A DNA stretch of 8,077 bases from Rhodanobacter sp. UBA5168 (GCA_002413455.1 DHXA01000192.1:2795-10871); one strand, 5' to 3'; counted from the stretch's first letter, positions 1-7,894 are shown. Numbers and translations: made by a program. The notes: generated by a model from the letters alone, not told the origin.

Positions 1-321
1 GCGGACAGCGTCGACGATGCCGCGATCCGCCAGACCATCGTGCGGCATGCGCGCGAGCACGGCGAAGTGTTCTGCCCGCACACCGCCACCGCGATGCACC
101 GGCTCGACCGCCTGCGCGACGAGGGCGATCGTTCGCCATGGGCGGTGGTGGCGACCGCGCATCCAGCCAAGTTCGAGGGCGTGGTGGAGCCGCTGATTGG
201 CGGACGCGTCGCCGTGCCCGCTCCGCTGGCGGCCATGTTGCAGCGCGCGGCCTCGGCTGAACTACTGGCGGCAGACGACGATGCGCTGCGTCGCTGGCTG
301 TCCGACCACATCCCCGCTTGA
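1..321 (+). CDS. thrC: Threonine synthase, C-terminal part (5' end outside window)
   Basis: This is the last 106 codons of a gene read in frame from base 1 and ending in TGA at 319-321. Threonine synthase is a pyridoxal-phosphate enzyme that converts O-phosphohomoserine to threonine, the last step of threonine synthesis in the cytoplasm. Two stretches near the C-terminus support the call: a PHTATA motif (about 70-90) and an ATAHPAKF motif (about 157-180), both typical of the end of the PLP fold-type II threonine synthase family. The catalytic lysine and phosphate-binding loop lie upstream of the window and cannot be checked. The gene converges on the reverse-strand hydrolase gene with only 18 bases between stop codons, and I see no U-tract terminator there. 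Threonine feeds isoleucine synthesis, so the location near leu/ilv genes is sensible, but shared regulation is not shown. Confidence 0.88.
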   Translation, partial: ADSVDDAAIRQTIVRHAREHGEVFCPHTATAMHRLDRLRDEGDRSPWAVVATAHPAKFEGVVEPLIGGRVAVPAPLAAMLQRAASAELLAADDDALRRWLSDHIPA

Positions 322-339
322 CCGACGGGAGCCGGGCGC

Positions 340-936
340 TCAGCCCAGCGCGTCGAGAATCTCCGCGGTCGAACGCACCCGGCCCAGCCGCGGGAAGATC
401 ATCTCCACCGCGAACCGGTGCTGCGCGGCATCTGCCGCGCTCATCGCATCCTCGGCCAGGACGACCGCATAGTTGTGCTCGTAGGCGGCACGCGCGGTGG
501 ATTCCACGCCGATGTTGGTGGAGATGCCGCCCAGCACGATCTGCGTGATGCCACGACGGCGCAGCTGCAGGTCCAGCTCCGTGCCGTGGAACGCGCCCCA
601 CTGGCGCTTGATGATGTGGATGTCGCTGTCCGCCTCGCCCAGTTCGTCGGCGAACTCGAGCCAGTCGGCCGTCAATGTCCTGGTCGATGGCTGGTCCACC
701 GGCTGCTTCAGCGCGTCGGCGAAATCGGCCGCGAATCCGACGCGAACCAGCACCACCGGCGCGCCCACTTCGCGGAAACGCGCCGCCATGACGCCGGCGC
801 GCCCGCATACGTCGGCAGCACTGTGCGGGCCGCCCGCGTAAGGTGCGATACCCTTCTGCAGGTCGATCAGCACCAGCGCGGTAGTGCGCGGATCAAGCTT
901 TTCCACGATATTCTCCAGCCATGAATGCGAGGACAT
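340..936 (-). CDS. Isochorismatase-like cysteine-hydrolase-superfamily protein lacking the catalytic Cys
   Basis: The protein is 198 residues if it starts at the ATG at 936, which keeps it clear of the divergent regulator; a start at 993 would add 19 unlikely residues and run into the TetR gene. The Rossmann-like isochorismatase fold is shown by an [11 protein letters not shown] strand with Asp25, an IIKRQWGAF segment with Lys110, and a [14 protein letters not shown] segment. Family members such as nicotinamidases use an Asp-Lys-Cys triad; the Cys position is Gly143 here, as in EntB/PhzD-type isochorismatases, which act on a vinyl ether by another mechanism. The substrate is unknown. No siderophore or phenazine genes are nearby. 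A GAGG sequence directly abuts the start codon, so initiation may be weak or from a very short leader. The divergent TetR gene probably controls it. Confidence 0.85.
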   Translation of the reverse strand: MSSHSWLENIVEKLDPRTTALVLIDLQKGIAPYAGGPHSAADVCGRAGVMAARFREVGAPVVLVRVGFAADFADALKQPVDQPSTRTLTADWLEFADELGEADSDIHIIKRQWGAFHGTELDLQLRRRGITQIVLGGISTNIGVESTARAAYEHNYAVVLAEDAMSAADAAQHRFAVEMIFPRLGRVRSTAEILDALG

Positions 937-942
937 CCTCGC
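927..942. promoter_or_regulatory. Perfect 7-bp-arm inverted repeat over the hydrolase start codon
   Basis: GCGAGGA (927-933) and TCCTCGC (936-942) are perfect reverse complements separated by two bases. The site contains the hydrolase start codon (934-936). It shares the GAGGA core with the neighbouring repeat at 951-970, so it could be a second operator. Alternatively, it could form a hairpin in the hydrolase mRNA that hides the start codon. Confidence 0.4.
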
Positions 943-949
943 TTTGGAA

Positions 950-977
950 TTTATGAGGATGACCTCACAAAAGTCAA
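950..977 (-). promoter_or_regulatory. Putative sigma70 promoter of the isochorismatase-like gene
   Basis: On the reverse strand TTGACT (972-977) is a five-of-six match to the -35 consensus. It is followed after 16 bases by CATAAA (950-955), a four-of-six match to the -10 consensus. Transcription would begin only a few bases before the ATG at 934-936, giving a very short leader. Promoter activity is inferred from sequence only. Confidence 0.5.
951..970. promoter_or_regulatory. Inverted repeat, candidate TetR-family operator
   Basis: The arms TGAGG (954-958) and CCTCA (963-967) flank a 4-base centre. The symmetry extends outward to TT (951-952) and AA (969-970) with one mismatch. The site sits between the -35 and -10 elements of the reverse-strand promoter and covers the start codon of the regulator gene. 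A bound dimer there would block the hydrolase promoter and could repress the regulator itself. Binding is inferred, not shown. Confidence 0.5.
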
Positions 978-1579
978 TCGGCGGCGTGCGCACGCCGCAG
1001 CGGCGGCGCGGTCACGAAAGGGTTGCTTCCCTGCTGGACGCGGCCGCCGCCTGCTTCGTCGAAAAGGGTTACGACGCCGCCACCATGACCGAAATCGCCG
1101 CGCGTGCCGACGCGGCGATCGGCTCGCTGTACCAGTTCTTTCCGACCAAGGAGGCGCTGGCGCAGGCCTTGATGGGCAACTACGCCGACGCGTTGCAGCA
1201 GCGCCTGCACAAACTGGCGGAACGCGCCGAAGCATGGGACAGCGACCGGCTCGCGACGGAACTGATCCGCCTGCTGGTGGCGTTCCGCCGTCGCCATCCC
1301 GCCTTCGTCGTGCTGGCCGAAACGGTCGCATCGGAGCCGGCGTTGCGCGGCCTGGCAATTCGCCAGCGTCTGCGCGGCGAGCTGCAGGAGCTGCTAGGGC
1401 AACACGCCCCGGACCTTCCACCCAGCGAGTTGCGCGGGGCCGCGGTGGTGGTGCTGCAACTGATGAAGGCCGCCGTGGCGCTGAACGCGGAGCCGGGGCT
1501 GGCCGGTCGACGTGTGGCGCTCGAGCAGTTGCAGCAGGCCCTTCGACTCTACTTGCGCGCCCTGTTCGGGCCGCGCTGA
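953..1579 (+). CDS. TetR/AcrR-family transcriptional regulator
   Basis: This is a 208-residue protein, normal for the family. An N-terminal TetR DNA-binding domain spans roughly residues 20-75: the helix-turn-helix is seen in [20 protein letters not shown] (about 44-63), followed by the usual PTKEAL segment. The remainder is a mostly helical, alanine- and leucine-rich ligand-binding and dimerisation region whose ligand cannot be read from sequence. ATG codons at 953 and 959 are both possible starts; the ribosome-binding signal is weak (GGA at 946-948), so the start is uncertain by two residues. An upstream extension to 884 is unlikely because it would overlap the divergent gene. The likely target is the divergent isochorismatase-like gene through the inverted repeats between them, with autoregulation. 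It is a local regulator by position; nothing links it to the downstream leucine operon. Confidence 0.88.
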   Translation: MRMTSQKSIGGVRTPQRRRGHERVASLLDAAAACFVEKGYDAATMTEIAARADAAIGSLYQFFPTKEALAQALMGNYADALQQRLHKLAERAEAWDSDRLATELIRLLVAFRRRHPAFVVLAETVASEPALRGLAIRQRLRGELQELLGQHAPDLPPSELRGAAVVVLQLMKAAVALNAEPGLAGRRVALEQLQQALRLYLRALFGPR

Positions 1580-1629
1580 AGCCACTTCCCGCGCGTGCAT
1601 CGCGCGCGCGGCCAGATGTCCGGGAACGA

Positions 1630-1655
1630 CGTTTGGACGGATAGCCTTCCAAACG
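1630..1655. repeat. 26-bp inverted repeat between the TetR gene and the leu leader promoter
   Basis: CGTTTGGA (1630-1637) and TCCAAACG (1648-1655) are perfect 8-bp arms; inside, GG (1639-1640) can pair with CC (1645-1646) after one mismatch, leaving a 4-base loop. No run of Ts follows, so it is not a standard intrinsic terminator. It begins 50 bases after the TetR stop and ends 39 bases before the TTGACA of the leucine operon promoter. It may be a weak terminator or a regulator-binding site. The rest of 1580-1694 shows only a CG-alternating patch (about 1590-1611) and an AT-rich tract (about 1674-1690). Confidence 0.5.
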
Positions 1656-1694
1656 GCGAACGACCGCTTAGAACGAATTTTCATAAGAAAACGG

Positions 1695-1724
1695 TTGACA
1701 GGGTCCGCCATGCTGGCTTACGGT
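1695..1724 (+). promoter_or_regulatory. Putative promoter of the leuA-ilvE-leuCDB operon
   Basis: TTGACA (1695-1700) is a perfect -35 hexamer, conspicuous in this GC-rich DNA, and is preceded by an AT-rich tract (about 1674-1690) that resembles an UP element. The -10 is weak: TACGGT (1719-1724), with 18-bp spacing, keeps only the first two bases and the final T of the consensus. The expected start site is about 1730-1733, at or next to the ATG of the leader peptide (1732). Confidence 0.6.
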
Positions 1725-1731
1725 CGGTCTC

Positions 1732-1869
1732 ATGTCGCAGCGCAACAGCCATCGCCGCATCGCCAAAGGAAACCGTCTCACGACGGTTGCCGGCCTGCTG
1801 CAGGCTCGCGGCACGCTCCTTCTTGCCCTCGTACTCGTACTCCTTATTACCAACGGAGGTGCGGGCTGA
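1732..1869 (+). CDS. Branched-chain amino acid leader peptide (attenuator control peptide)
   Basis: This is a 45-codon open frame, ATG 1732-1734 to TGA 1867-1869. The N-terminal half is basic (several Arg, Lys, His). Codons 29-39 (1816-1848) read LLLALVLVLLI: seven Leu, two Val and one Ile in eleven codons. Its job is to be translated, not to act as a protein: slow decoding of the Leu/Val/Ile run when charged tRNAs are scarce changes the RNA fold downstream. The control Leu codons are four CTC and three CTT, with GTA and ATT for Val and Ile, whereas the structural genes favour CTG, GTG and ATC. An in-frame TGA at 1696-1698 and no other ATG between leave 1732 as the start. No Shine-Dalgarno is seen, and the predicted transcript start is at or near this ATG. 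It parallels leuL/ilvL in other proteobacteria, without needing sequence homology. Confidence 0.82.
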   Translation: MSQRNSHRRIAKGNRLTTVAGLLQARGTLLLALVLVLLITNGGAG

Positions 1870-1948
1870 GGGCATGTGTCCAGGTAGCTAGAAAAACCTG
1901 AAAACACCCAAAGAACCCCGCACCCGGTAACGGATGCGGGGTTTTTTT
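1811..1948 (+). promoter_or_regulatory. Transcription attenuator of the leucine operon (alternative RNA folds)
   Basis: Three mutually exclusive pairings are visible. Pairing 1:2 joins 1811-1819 to 1855-1862, eight pairs with one bulged G (1815), with most control codons in its loop. Pairing 2:3 joins GGTGCGGG (1858-1865) to CCCGCACC (1917-1924), eight perfect pairs; it encloses a separate hairpin (1876-1885 with 1896-1907). Pairing 3:4 is the terminator (1914-1943). A ribosome stalled on the Leu codons covers strand 1, frees strand 2 to take strand 3, and transcription continues into leuA. A ribosome that finishes at 1869 covers strand 2, so the terminator forms. A small hairpin, GCCTG/CAGGC (1793-1805), just before the control codons may be a pause site. 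The pairings are seen in the sequence; the mechanism is inferred from classical leu/ilv attenuation. Confidence 0.8.
1914..1948 (+). terminator. Rho-independent terminator of the leu attenuator
   Basis: AACCCCGCA (1914-1922) pairs perfectly with TGCGGGGTT (1935-1943). After one C-A mismatch, CCG (1924-1926) pairs with CGG (1931-1933) around a GTAA loop, a GNRA tetraloop. Seven Ts follow (1942-1948), overlapping the base of the stem. It lies between the leader peptide and leuA, so it must be read through for operon expression. Confidence 0.92.
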
Positions 1949-1982
1949 GTGCCCTCGGCGACGCCCACACAGCGGAGCCATG

Positions 1983-3580
<1,598 letters not shown>

Positions 3581-3584
<4 letters not shown>

Positions 3585-4582
3585 GCACGCCATTCCTGTG
3601 GCACAACGGCCAGATCAAGCCGTGGGCCGAGGCCTCCGTCCACGTCAGCACGCATGCGCTGCATTACGGCTCGTCGGTGTTCGAGGGCGAACGCGTCTAC
3701 GCCACGCCGCGCGGCCCGGCCTACTTCCGTCTGGGTGAGCACACCCGCCGGCTGTTCGAGTCGGCGCGCGTCTACGAGATCGACATCGGCTACAGCGAGG
3801 ACGAGATCAATGCCGCCTGCGTCGACGTGATCCGCGCCAACCAGATGCCCTCGGCCTACGTGCGGCCGATCGTGTTTCGCGGCGCCGGGGGGCTCGGCGT
3901 GCTGGCGAAGCGGGATGACCCGGTGGACGTGGCGATCATCGCGCTGCACTGGGGCGCCTATCTCGGCGACGCGGCCGAACGCGGCGCCGACGTGTGCGTG
4001 TCGTCGTGGCAGCGGCCCGCACCGAACACCATCCCGGGCTGGGCCAAGGCCGGCGGCAATTACCTCAACAGCCAGCTGATCGGTCTGGAAGCGCGCCGCA
4101 ACGGCTACGACGAGGGCATCGCACTGGGCCACAACGGCCTGCTCAGCGAAGGCGCCGGCGAGAATCTTTTCCTGGTGAAGCGGGGCAAGCTGCTCACCCC
4201 GCCGTCCAGCGCCGGCATCCTGGCCGGCATCACCCGCGACGCGGTGATCACGCTGGCTGCCGATCTGGGCATCGCGGTGGAAGAGCGCGACCTGCCGCGC
4301 GAGGCGCTGTATTCCGCCGACGAAGTGTTCATGACCGGCACGGCGGTGGAAATCACCCCGGTGCGCTCGGTCGATCGCAAGGCGATCGGCGCGGGTACGC
4401 CCGGCCCGATCACGCAGCAGCTGCGGCAGGCGTTCTTCGGCCTGTTCGACGGCCGCACCGAGGACCGCTGGAACTGGCTGAGTTTGGTGAATGCGGTCGT
4501 CCCTGACCGCGAAGATCAAGAACCGGCCATCCATCGCCGGACTCCTCAACAACAGCCCGCTTCCATGGAGGCATCCGCGTGA
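3581..4582 (+). CDS. ilvE: Branched-chain-amino-acid aminotransferase with an added C-terminal tail
   Basis: This PLP class IV aminotransferase interconverts Leu, Ile and Val with their 2-oxo acids, using 2-oxoglutarate/glutamate. Family marks include [20 protein letters not shown] (21-40), [12 protein letters not shown], the PLP lysine Lys156 in [22 protein letters not shown] (187-197) and [15 protein letters not shown] (251-265). Residues 1-304, ending WNWLSLVN, align by eye with the full E. coli IlvE, which ends at about that point. The extra 29 residues (305-333) coincide with a 64-base repeat also found at the end of leuD. Start ATG 3581 overlaps the leuA stop and has AAGGGAG seven bases upstream. 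Its place between leuA and leuC is unlike the common leuABCD order and puts the final transamination under leucine attenuation. The open frame also extends upstream through leuA, but only in a shadow frame. Confidence 0.95.
4491..4554. repeat. Repeat copy 1 at the 3' end of ilvE (hairpin-bearing, REP-like)
   Basis: This segment matches 6556-6619 at 54 of 64 bases without gaps. It contains the inverted arms CCGGC (4523-4527) and GCCGG (4536-4540) around an 8-base loop. It begins exactly where the conserved aminotransferase ends and encodes most of the protein's extra tail. The other copy's stem has the outer pair swapped from C-G to G-C, which suggests the structure is under selection or is a feature of a repeat family. 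Confidence 0.85.
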
Positions 4583-6009
4583 GTGCAAAGACGCTCTTCG
4601 AAAAAGTGTGGGACGCCCACGTCGTCGTCGCCGAAACCGCCGCTACGCCGGCGATCCTCTACGTCGACCTGCACCTGGTGCACGAGGTGACCTCACCGCA
4701 GGCGTTCAGCGAATTGCGCGAGCGCGGCCTGTCGCTGCGCCGGCCCGATCGCATGCTGGCCACGCTGGATCACTCCACACCCACGTTGCCGACCAACGCC
4801 GACGGCAGCCGGCCATACGCGAACGCCGAGGCACAGGCGCAGGTCGGCCAACTGGAAACGAACTGCCGCGAGTTCGGCGTCGAGCTGCACGGCTGGGACA
4901 GCGCGGACCGCGGCATCGTGCACGTGATCGGCCCGGAGCTGGGCGCCACCCAGCCGGGCATGACCATCGTCTGCGGCGACAGCCACACTTCCACGCATGG
5001 TGCGTTTGGAGCCTTGGCGTTCGGCATCGGCACCACCGAGGTCGGCCACGTGATGGCGACGCAGTGCCTGTTGCAGTGCAAGCCGAAAACGATGGCGATC
5101 CATGTCGACGGCCAGCTGCCTGCAGGCGTGGGCGCGAAGGACCTGATCCTGCACATCATCGGCACGATCGGCGTCGATGGCGGCACCGGCTACGTACTCG
5201 AATACCGCGGTGCGGCGATCGAGGCGCTGTCGATGGACGAACGCATGACCGTCTGCAACATGTCGATCGAGGCCGGCGCGCGCGCAGGCCTGATCGCGCC
5301 GGACGACACCACGTTCGCCTGGTTGAAGGGCCGCCCGCGCGTGCCGCAGGGCGCGGCATGGGATGCTGCCGTGACCTCGTGGCGCGCACTGCGCAGCGAC
5401 GACGACGCCACCTACGACCACGAAGTGCGCATCGACGCCACGGCCGTGAAACCGACGGTCACCTACGGCACCCACCCGGGCATGGCGATCGCGATGGACG
5501 CGCCGGTGCCGGCCGCCACCAACGCGCAGGAACGCCGTGCGCTCGAGTACATGAAGAGCCAAGCCGGCAAGCCGATGCAGGGCACGCCGGTCGACGTCGT
5601 CTTCGTCGGCAGCTGCACCAACTCGCGCCTGTCGGATCTGCGCGAAGCCGCTCGCGTACTGCACGGCCGGCGCATCGCCAGCGGCGTGCGCATGCTGGTG
5701 GTGCCCGGCTCCGAGGCGGTGCGCCGCGACGCCGAGCGCGAAGGCCTGCACCACGTATTCACCACGGCCGGCGCCGAGTGGCGCGTGCCCGGTTGCTCGA
5801 TGTGCATCGCGATGAACGGGGACCTGGCCCAGCCGGGCCAGCTGGTGGTGAGTACCTCCAACCGCAACTTCGAAGGCCGCCAGGGCAAGGGCGCCCGCAC
5901 CGTGCTGGCCAGTCCGGCCACCGCGGCGGCGTCGGCAATCGCCGGGCGCATCGCCGACGCACGCGAATACCTGACCACGCCCGACCACAGCAGGGAGCAA
6001 GCCGCATGA
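4579..6009 (+). CDS. leuC: 3-isopropylmalate dehydratase, large subunit
   Basis: LeuC forms with LeuD the isopropylmalate isomerase, which converts 2- to 3-isopropylmalate through a [4Fe-4S] cluster like aconitase. The 476 residues match the usual length closely. The cluster ligands are visible: Cys346 in VGSCTNSR, and Cys406 and Cys409 in GCSMC, almost the E. coli numbering. Other family marks are [10 protein letters not shown] (63-72), [14 protein letters not shown] (131-144) and [12 protein letters not shown] near the C-terminus. The start is GTG (4579-4581), overlapping the ilvE stop by four bases, with GGAGG (4567-4571) seven bases upstream. It does not carry the terminal repeat found on its neighbours ilvE and leuD. 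Translation is probably coupled to ilvE. Confidence 0.97.
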   Translation: MSAKTLFEKVWDAHVVVAETAATPAILYVDLHLVHEVTSPQAFSELRERGLSLRRPDRMLATLDHSTPTLPTNADGSRPYANAEAQAQVGQLETNCREFGVELHGWDSADRGIVHVIGPELGATQPGMTIVCGDSHTSTHGAFGALAFGIGTTEVGHVMATQCLLQCKPKTMAIHVDGQLPAGVGAKDLILHIIGTIGVDGGTGYVLEYRGAAIEALSMDERMTVCNMSIEAGARAGLIAPDDTTFAWLKGRPRVPQGAAWDAAVTSWRALRSDDDATYDHEVRIDATAVKPTVTYGTHPGMAIAMDAPVPAATNAQERRALEYMKSQAGKPMQGTPVDVVFVGSCTNSRLSDLREAARVLHGRRIASGVRMLVVPGSEAVRRDAEREGLHHVFTTAGAEWRVPGCSMCIAMNGDLAQPGQLVVSTSNRNFEGRQGKGARTVLASPATAAASAIAGRIADAREYLTTPDHSREQAA

Positions 6010-6650
6010 AGCCGATCACCCGCCTCCATTCGCGCACCGCCGTGCTGGCCGACGAGAACATCGATACCGATCGCATCATCCCGGCGCGCTTCCTCACCAC
6101 CACCACCCGCGAGGGGCTGGGCAAGCTGTGCTTCCACGACTGGCGCTACCAGGCCGACGGCAGCGACAACCCTGCCTTCCCGCTGAACAGGCCGGAAGCG
6201 CGCGGCTGCTCGATCCTCGTCGCCGGGCGCAATTTCGGCTGCGGTTCCTCGCGCGAGCACGCACCGTGGGCCTTGCTCGACTACGGCATCCGCGCGGTGC
6301 TGTGCAGCGAGATCGCGGACATCTTCCGCGGCAACGCGCTGAAGAACGGCCTGCTGGCGATCGCCATCGAAGAACTCGAACACCGCTGGCTGCTCAGGCA
6401 CCCCGGCATCGAGCTGGCGATCGACGTGCGCGAACAGTTCATCGCGCTGCCCGACGGCGGCCGCATTCCGTTCCGGCTGGAGCCGTTCGCGCGGCACTGC
6501 CTGCTCAACGGCGTCGACCAGCTCGGCTACCTGCTGCAACACACCGATCAAATTGATGCGTTCGTCCGTGAACGCGAAAGTCAAGAAGCGGCCATCCATG
6601 GCCGCACTCTTCAACAAAACCGGCTTCGATCAAACGGAGTAAGCGCATGA
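6006..6650 (+). CDS. leuD: 3-isopropylmalate dehydratase, small subunit, with an added C-terminal tail
   Basis: This is the swivelling-domain partner of LeuC. Signatures are [17 protein letters not shown] (14-30) and [17 protein letters not shown] (74-90), which bind the substrate in aconitase-type small subunits, followed by [11 protein letters not shown] (107-117). The conserved protein appears to end near residue 184 (DQIDA). The remaining 30 residues (185-214) are encoded by the second copy of the 64-base repeat and a few bases more, in the same frame as in ilvE. E. coli LeuD is 201 residues, so 214 is long mainly at this end. ATG 6006 overlaps the leuC stop (ATGA) with GGGAG (5993-5997) eight bases upstream. 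Whether the tail disturbs LeuC pairing is unknown; it is polar and probably disordered. Confidence 0.96.
   Translation: MKPITRLHSRTAVLADENIDTDRIIPARFLTTTTREGLGKLCFHDWRYQADGSDNPAFPLNRPEARGCSILVAGRNFGCGSSREHAPWALLDYGIRAVLCSEIADIFRGNALKNGLLAIAIEELEHRWLLRHPGIELAIDVREQFIALPDGGRIPFRLEPFARHCLLNGVDQLGYLLQHTDQIDAFVRERESQEAAIHGRTLQQNRLRSNGVSA
6556..6619. repeat. Repeat copy 2 at the 3' end of leuD (hairpin-bearing, REP-like)
   Basis: This is the partner of the repeat at 4491-4554. The hairpin is stronger here: GCGGCCA (6588-6594) pairs perfectly with TGGCCGC (6599-6605) over a 4-base loop. Relative to copy 1, positions 6588 and 6605 changed together from C-G to G-C, a compensatory swap. The segment starts within the last conserved leuD codons and stops 27 bases before leuB. 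Confidence 0.85.
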
Positions 6651-7744
6651 AAGCTCGCATCGTCACCCTGCCCGGCGATGGCGTCGGCCCCGAAGTCACC
6701 GCCGCCGCGGTGGCCGTGTTGAAGACCGTGGCCGCGCGCTACGAACACGTGTTCACCTTCGACGAGCAACTGATCGGCGGTGCCGCGATCGACGCCACCG
6801 GCGAACCCTTGCCGGCCGCCTCGCTCGCGGCGTGCCGGTCCGCCGATGCGGTGTTGCTCGGTGCCGTCGGCGGCCCGAAGTGGTCCGATCCGAACGCGCC
6901 AGTGCGCCCCGAGCAGGGCCTGCTGGCGCTGCGTGCCGCGCTCGGCGTGTACGCCAACCTGCGCCCGCTGCAGGTGCATCCGGCACTGGCCAACCTGTCG
7001 CCGCTGAAGAACGAGAAGCTGAAGAACATCGACGTGCTGTTCGTGCGCGAACTCACCGGTGGCGCCTACTTCGGCGCCAAGACACGCAGTGCGGATGCCG
7101 CCACCGACGAGTGCCGCTACACCGTGGCTGAAATCGAACGCGTGGTGCGCCGCGCGTTCGAGCTGGCGCGCGGCCGCCGTCATCACGTCACTTCGGTCGA
7201 CAAGGCGAACGTGCTGGAGACCTCGCGGCTGTGGCGCAGCACCGTGCAACGTATCGCCGCCGACTACCCCGACGTGAAGCTCGAGCACCAGCTGGTCGAC
7301 TCGATGGCGATGCTGCTGCTGACCCAGCCGAACCGCTACGACGTGGTGGTCACCGAGAACCTGTTCGGCGACATCCTCACCGACGAGGCCGCCGCGCTGG
7401 CCGGATCACTGGGCCTGCTGCCATCGGCTTCGCTGGGTGACGGTCGCCGTGGCCTGTACGAGCCGATCCACGGTTCCGCGCCGGACATCGCCGGGCAAGG
7501 CGTGGCCAATCCGGTCGGCGCGATCCTCTCCGCCGCGCTGCTGCTGCGCCATTCGCTGGGCCTGGAAGCCGAAGCAGTCGCGATCGAGGCGGCGGTCGAG
7601 CAGGTGCTGCGCCACGGCCCGCACAGCCGCGACATCGGCGGCCATGCCGGCACCGACGACGTGCGCGACGCGGTGCTTGCCGCGATCGAGGACCACGCCG
7701 ACAACACCGCCGCGTTTTTCTGCGGAGCGCGCGCGTGCGGCTGA
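6647..7744 (+). CDS. leuB: 3-isopropylmalate dehydrogenase
   Basis: LeuB oxidatively decarboxylates 3-isopropylmalate to 2-oxoisocaproate with NAD+ and Mg2+ or Mn2+. At 365 residues it matches E. coli (363). It starts with LPGDGVGPEV (8-17). Substrate and catalytic residues are in place: Arg96 (LLALRAALG), Arg106 (YANLRPL), Arg134 (VRELTGGAYFG, with Tyr141), Lys186 (SVDKANVL), Asp218 (VDSMAM), and Asp242 and Asp246 in NLFGDILTDE. NAD-binding GLYEPIHGSAPDIAGQG spans 269-285, and the sequence agrees with NAD rather than NADP use. ATG 6647 overlaps the leuD stop; CGGAG (6635-6639) lies seven bases upstream. The last dozen or so residues, with FFCGARACG, are weakly family-like. Confidence 0.97.
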   Translation: MKARIVTLPGDGVGPEVTAAAVAVLKTVAARYEHVFTFDEQLIGGAAIDATGEPLPAASLAACRSADAVLLGAVGGPKWSDPNAPVRPEQGLLALRAALGVYANLRPLQVHPALANLSPLKNEKLKNIDVLFVRELTGGAYFGAKTRSADAATDECRYTVAEIERVVRRAFELARGRRHHVTSVDKANVLETSRLWRSTVQRIAADYPDVKLEHQLVDSMAMLLLTQPNRYDVVVTENLFGDILTDEAAALAGSLGLLPSASLGDGRRGLYEPIHGSAPDIAGQGVANPVGAILSAALLLRHSLGLEAEAVAIEAAVEQVLRHGPHSRDIGGHAGTDDVRDAVLAAIEDHADNTAAFFCGARACG

Positions 7745-7762
7745 CACGAGAAGTTTCCCAAC

Positions 7763-7780
7763 GGCCACAGGGATGTGTCC
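7763..7780 (+). other. Small RNA hairpin with a GNRA loop in the leuB-ilvD gap
   Basis: CACA (7766-7769) pairs with TGTG (7774-7777) around a GGGA loop, and after one mismatch GG (7763-7764) pairs with CC (7779-7780). It lies just upstream of the long terminator stem. It is short and could be chance; it is noted because it may belong to a structured leader of ilvD. Confidence 0.3.
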
Positions 7781-7791
7781 GTATTTCCTGC

Positions 7792-7894
7792 CGCCCCCTG
7801 CGTGCTTCCGGCACCGGATGGACTGCGCGCGCCCCGTTGCCGCCAGCACTCGTCCGCCTCGCCAACCTCCCTGGCACGCAGGGGGCGCTTTTTT
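7792..7894 (+). terminator. Long-loop intrinsic terminator immediately upstream of ilvD
   Basis: Bases 7792-7805 and 7874-7887 form a perfect 14-bp stem, mostly G-C, followed by CTTTTTT (six Ts at 7889-7894). The 68-base loop is C-rich and G-poor toward its 3' side and holds a small hairpin (7807-7818). The T-run ends 21 bases before the ilvD ATG, leaving no room for a complete promoter in between. It either ends the leu transcript with some readthrough, or is a conditional terminator in an ilvD leader. Confidence 0.82.

Noticed and set aside
322..339. A shared bidirectional terminator between thrC and the hydrolase gene.
   Set aside because: The 18 bases contain no convincing stem and no T-run in either direction.
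884..952. An upstream start at 884 for the TetR regulator.
   Set aside because: It would overlap the divergent hydrolase coding sequence and add 23 residues lacking family character before the DNA-binding domain.
937..993. An upstream start at 993 for the isochorismatase-like protein.
   Set aside because: It would place the start within the TetR coding region and upstream of the likely promoter; the added residues do not look like the family N-terminus.
1589..1611. The CG-alternating stretch after the TetR gene as a structured element.
   Set aside because: It can self-pair in many registers because of low complexity and offers no specific, stable architecture.
1947..1982. TTG start for leuA at 1947, adding 12 residues.
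   Set aside because: The codon lies in the T-run of the terminator and has no ribosome-binding site; the GGAG at 1974-1977 serves the ATGs at 1980/1983.
4491..6650. A 719-codon open frame starting in repeat copy 1 and running to the leuD stop.
   Set aside because: It is a shadow of leuC that then becomes the leuD frame; leuD has its own start at 6006. The start at 4491 only reflects the ATG inside the repeat.
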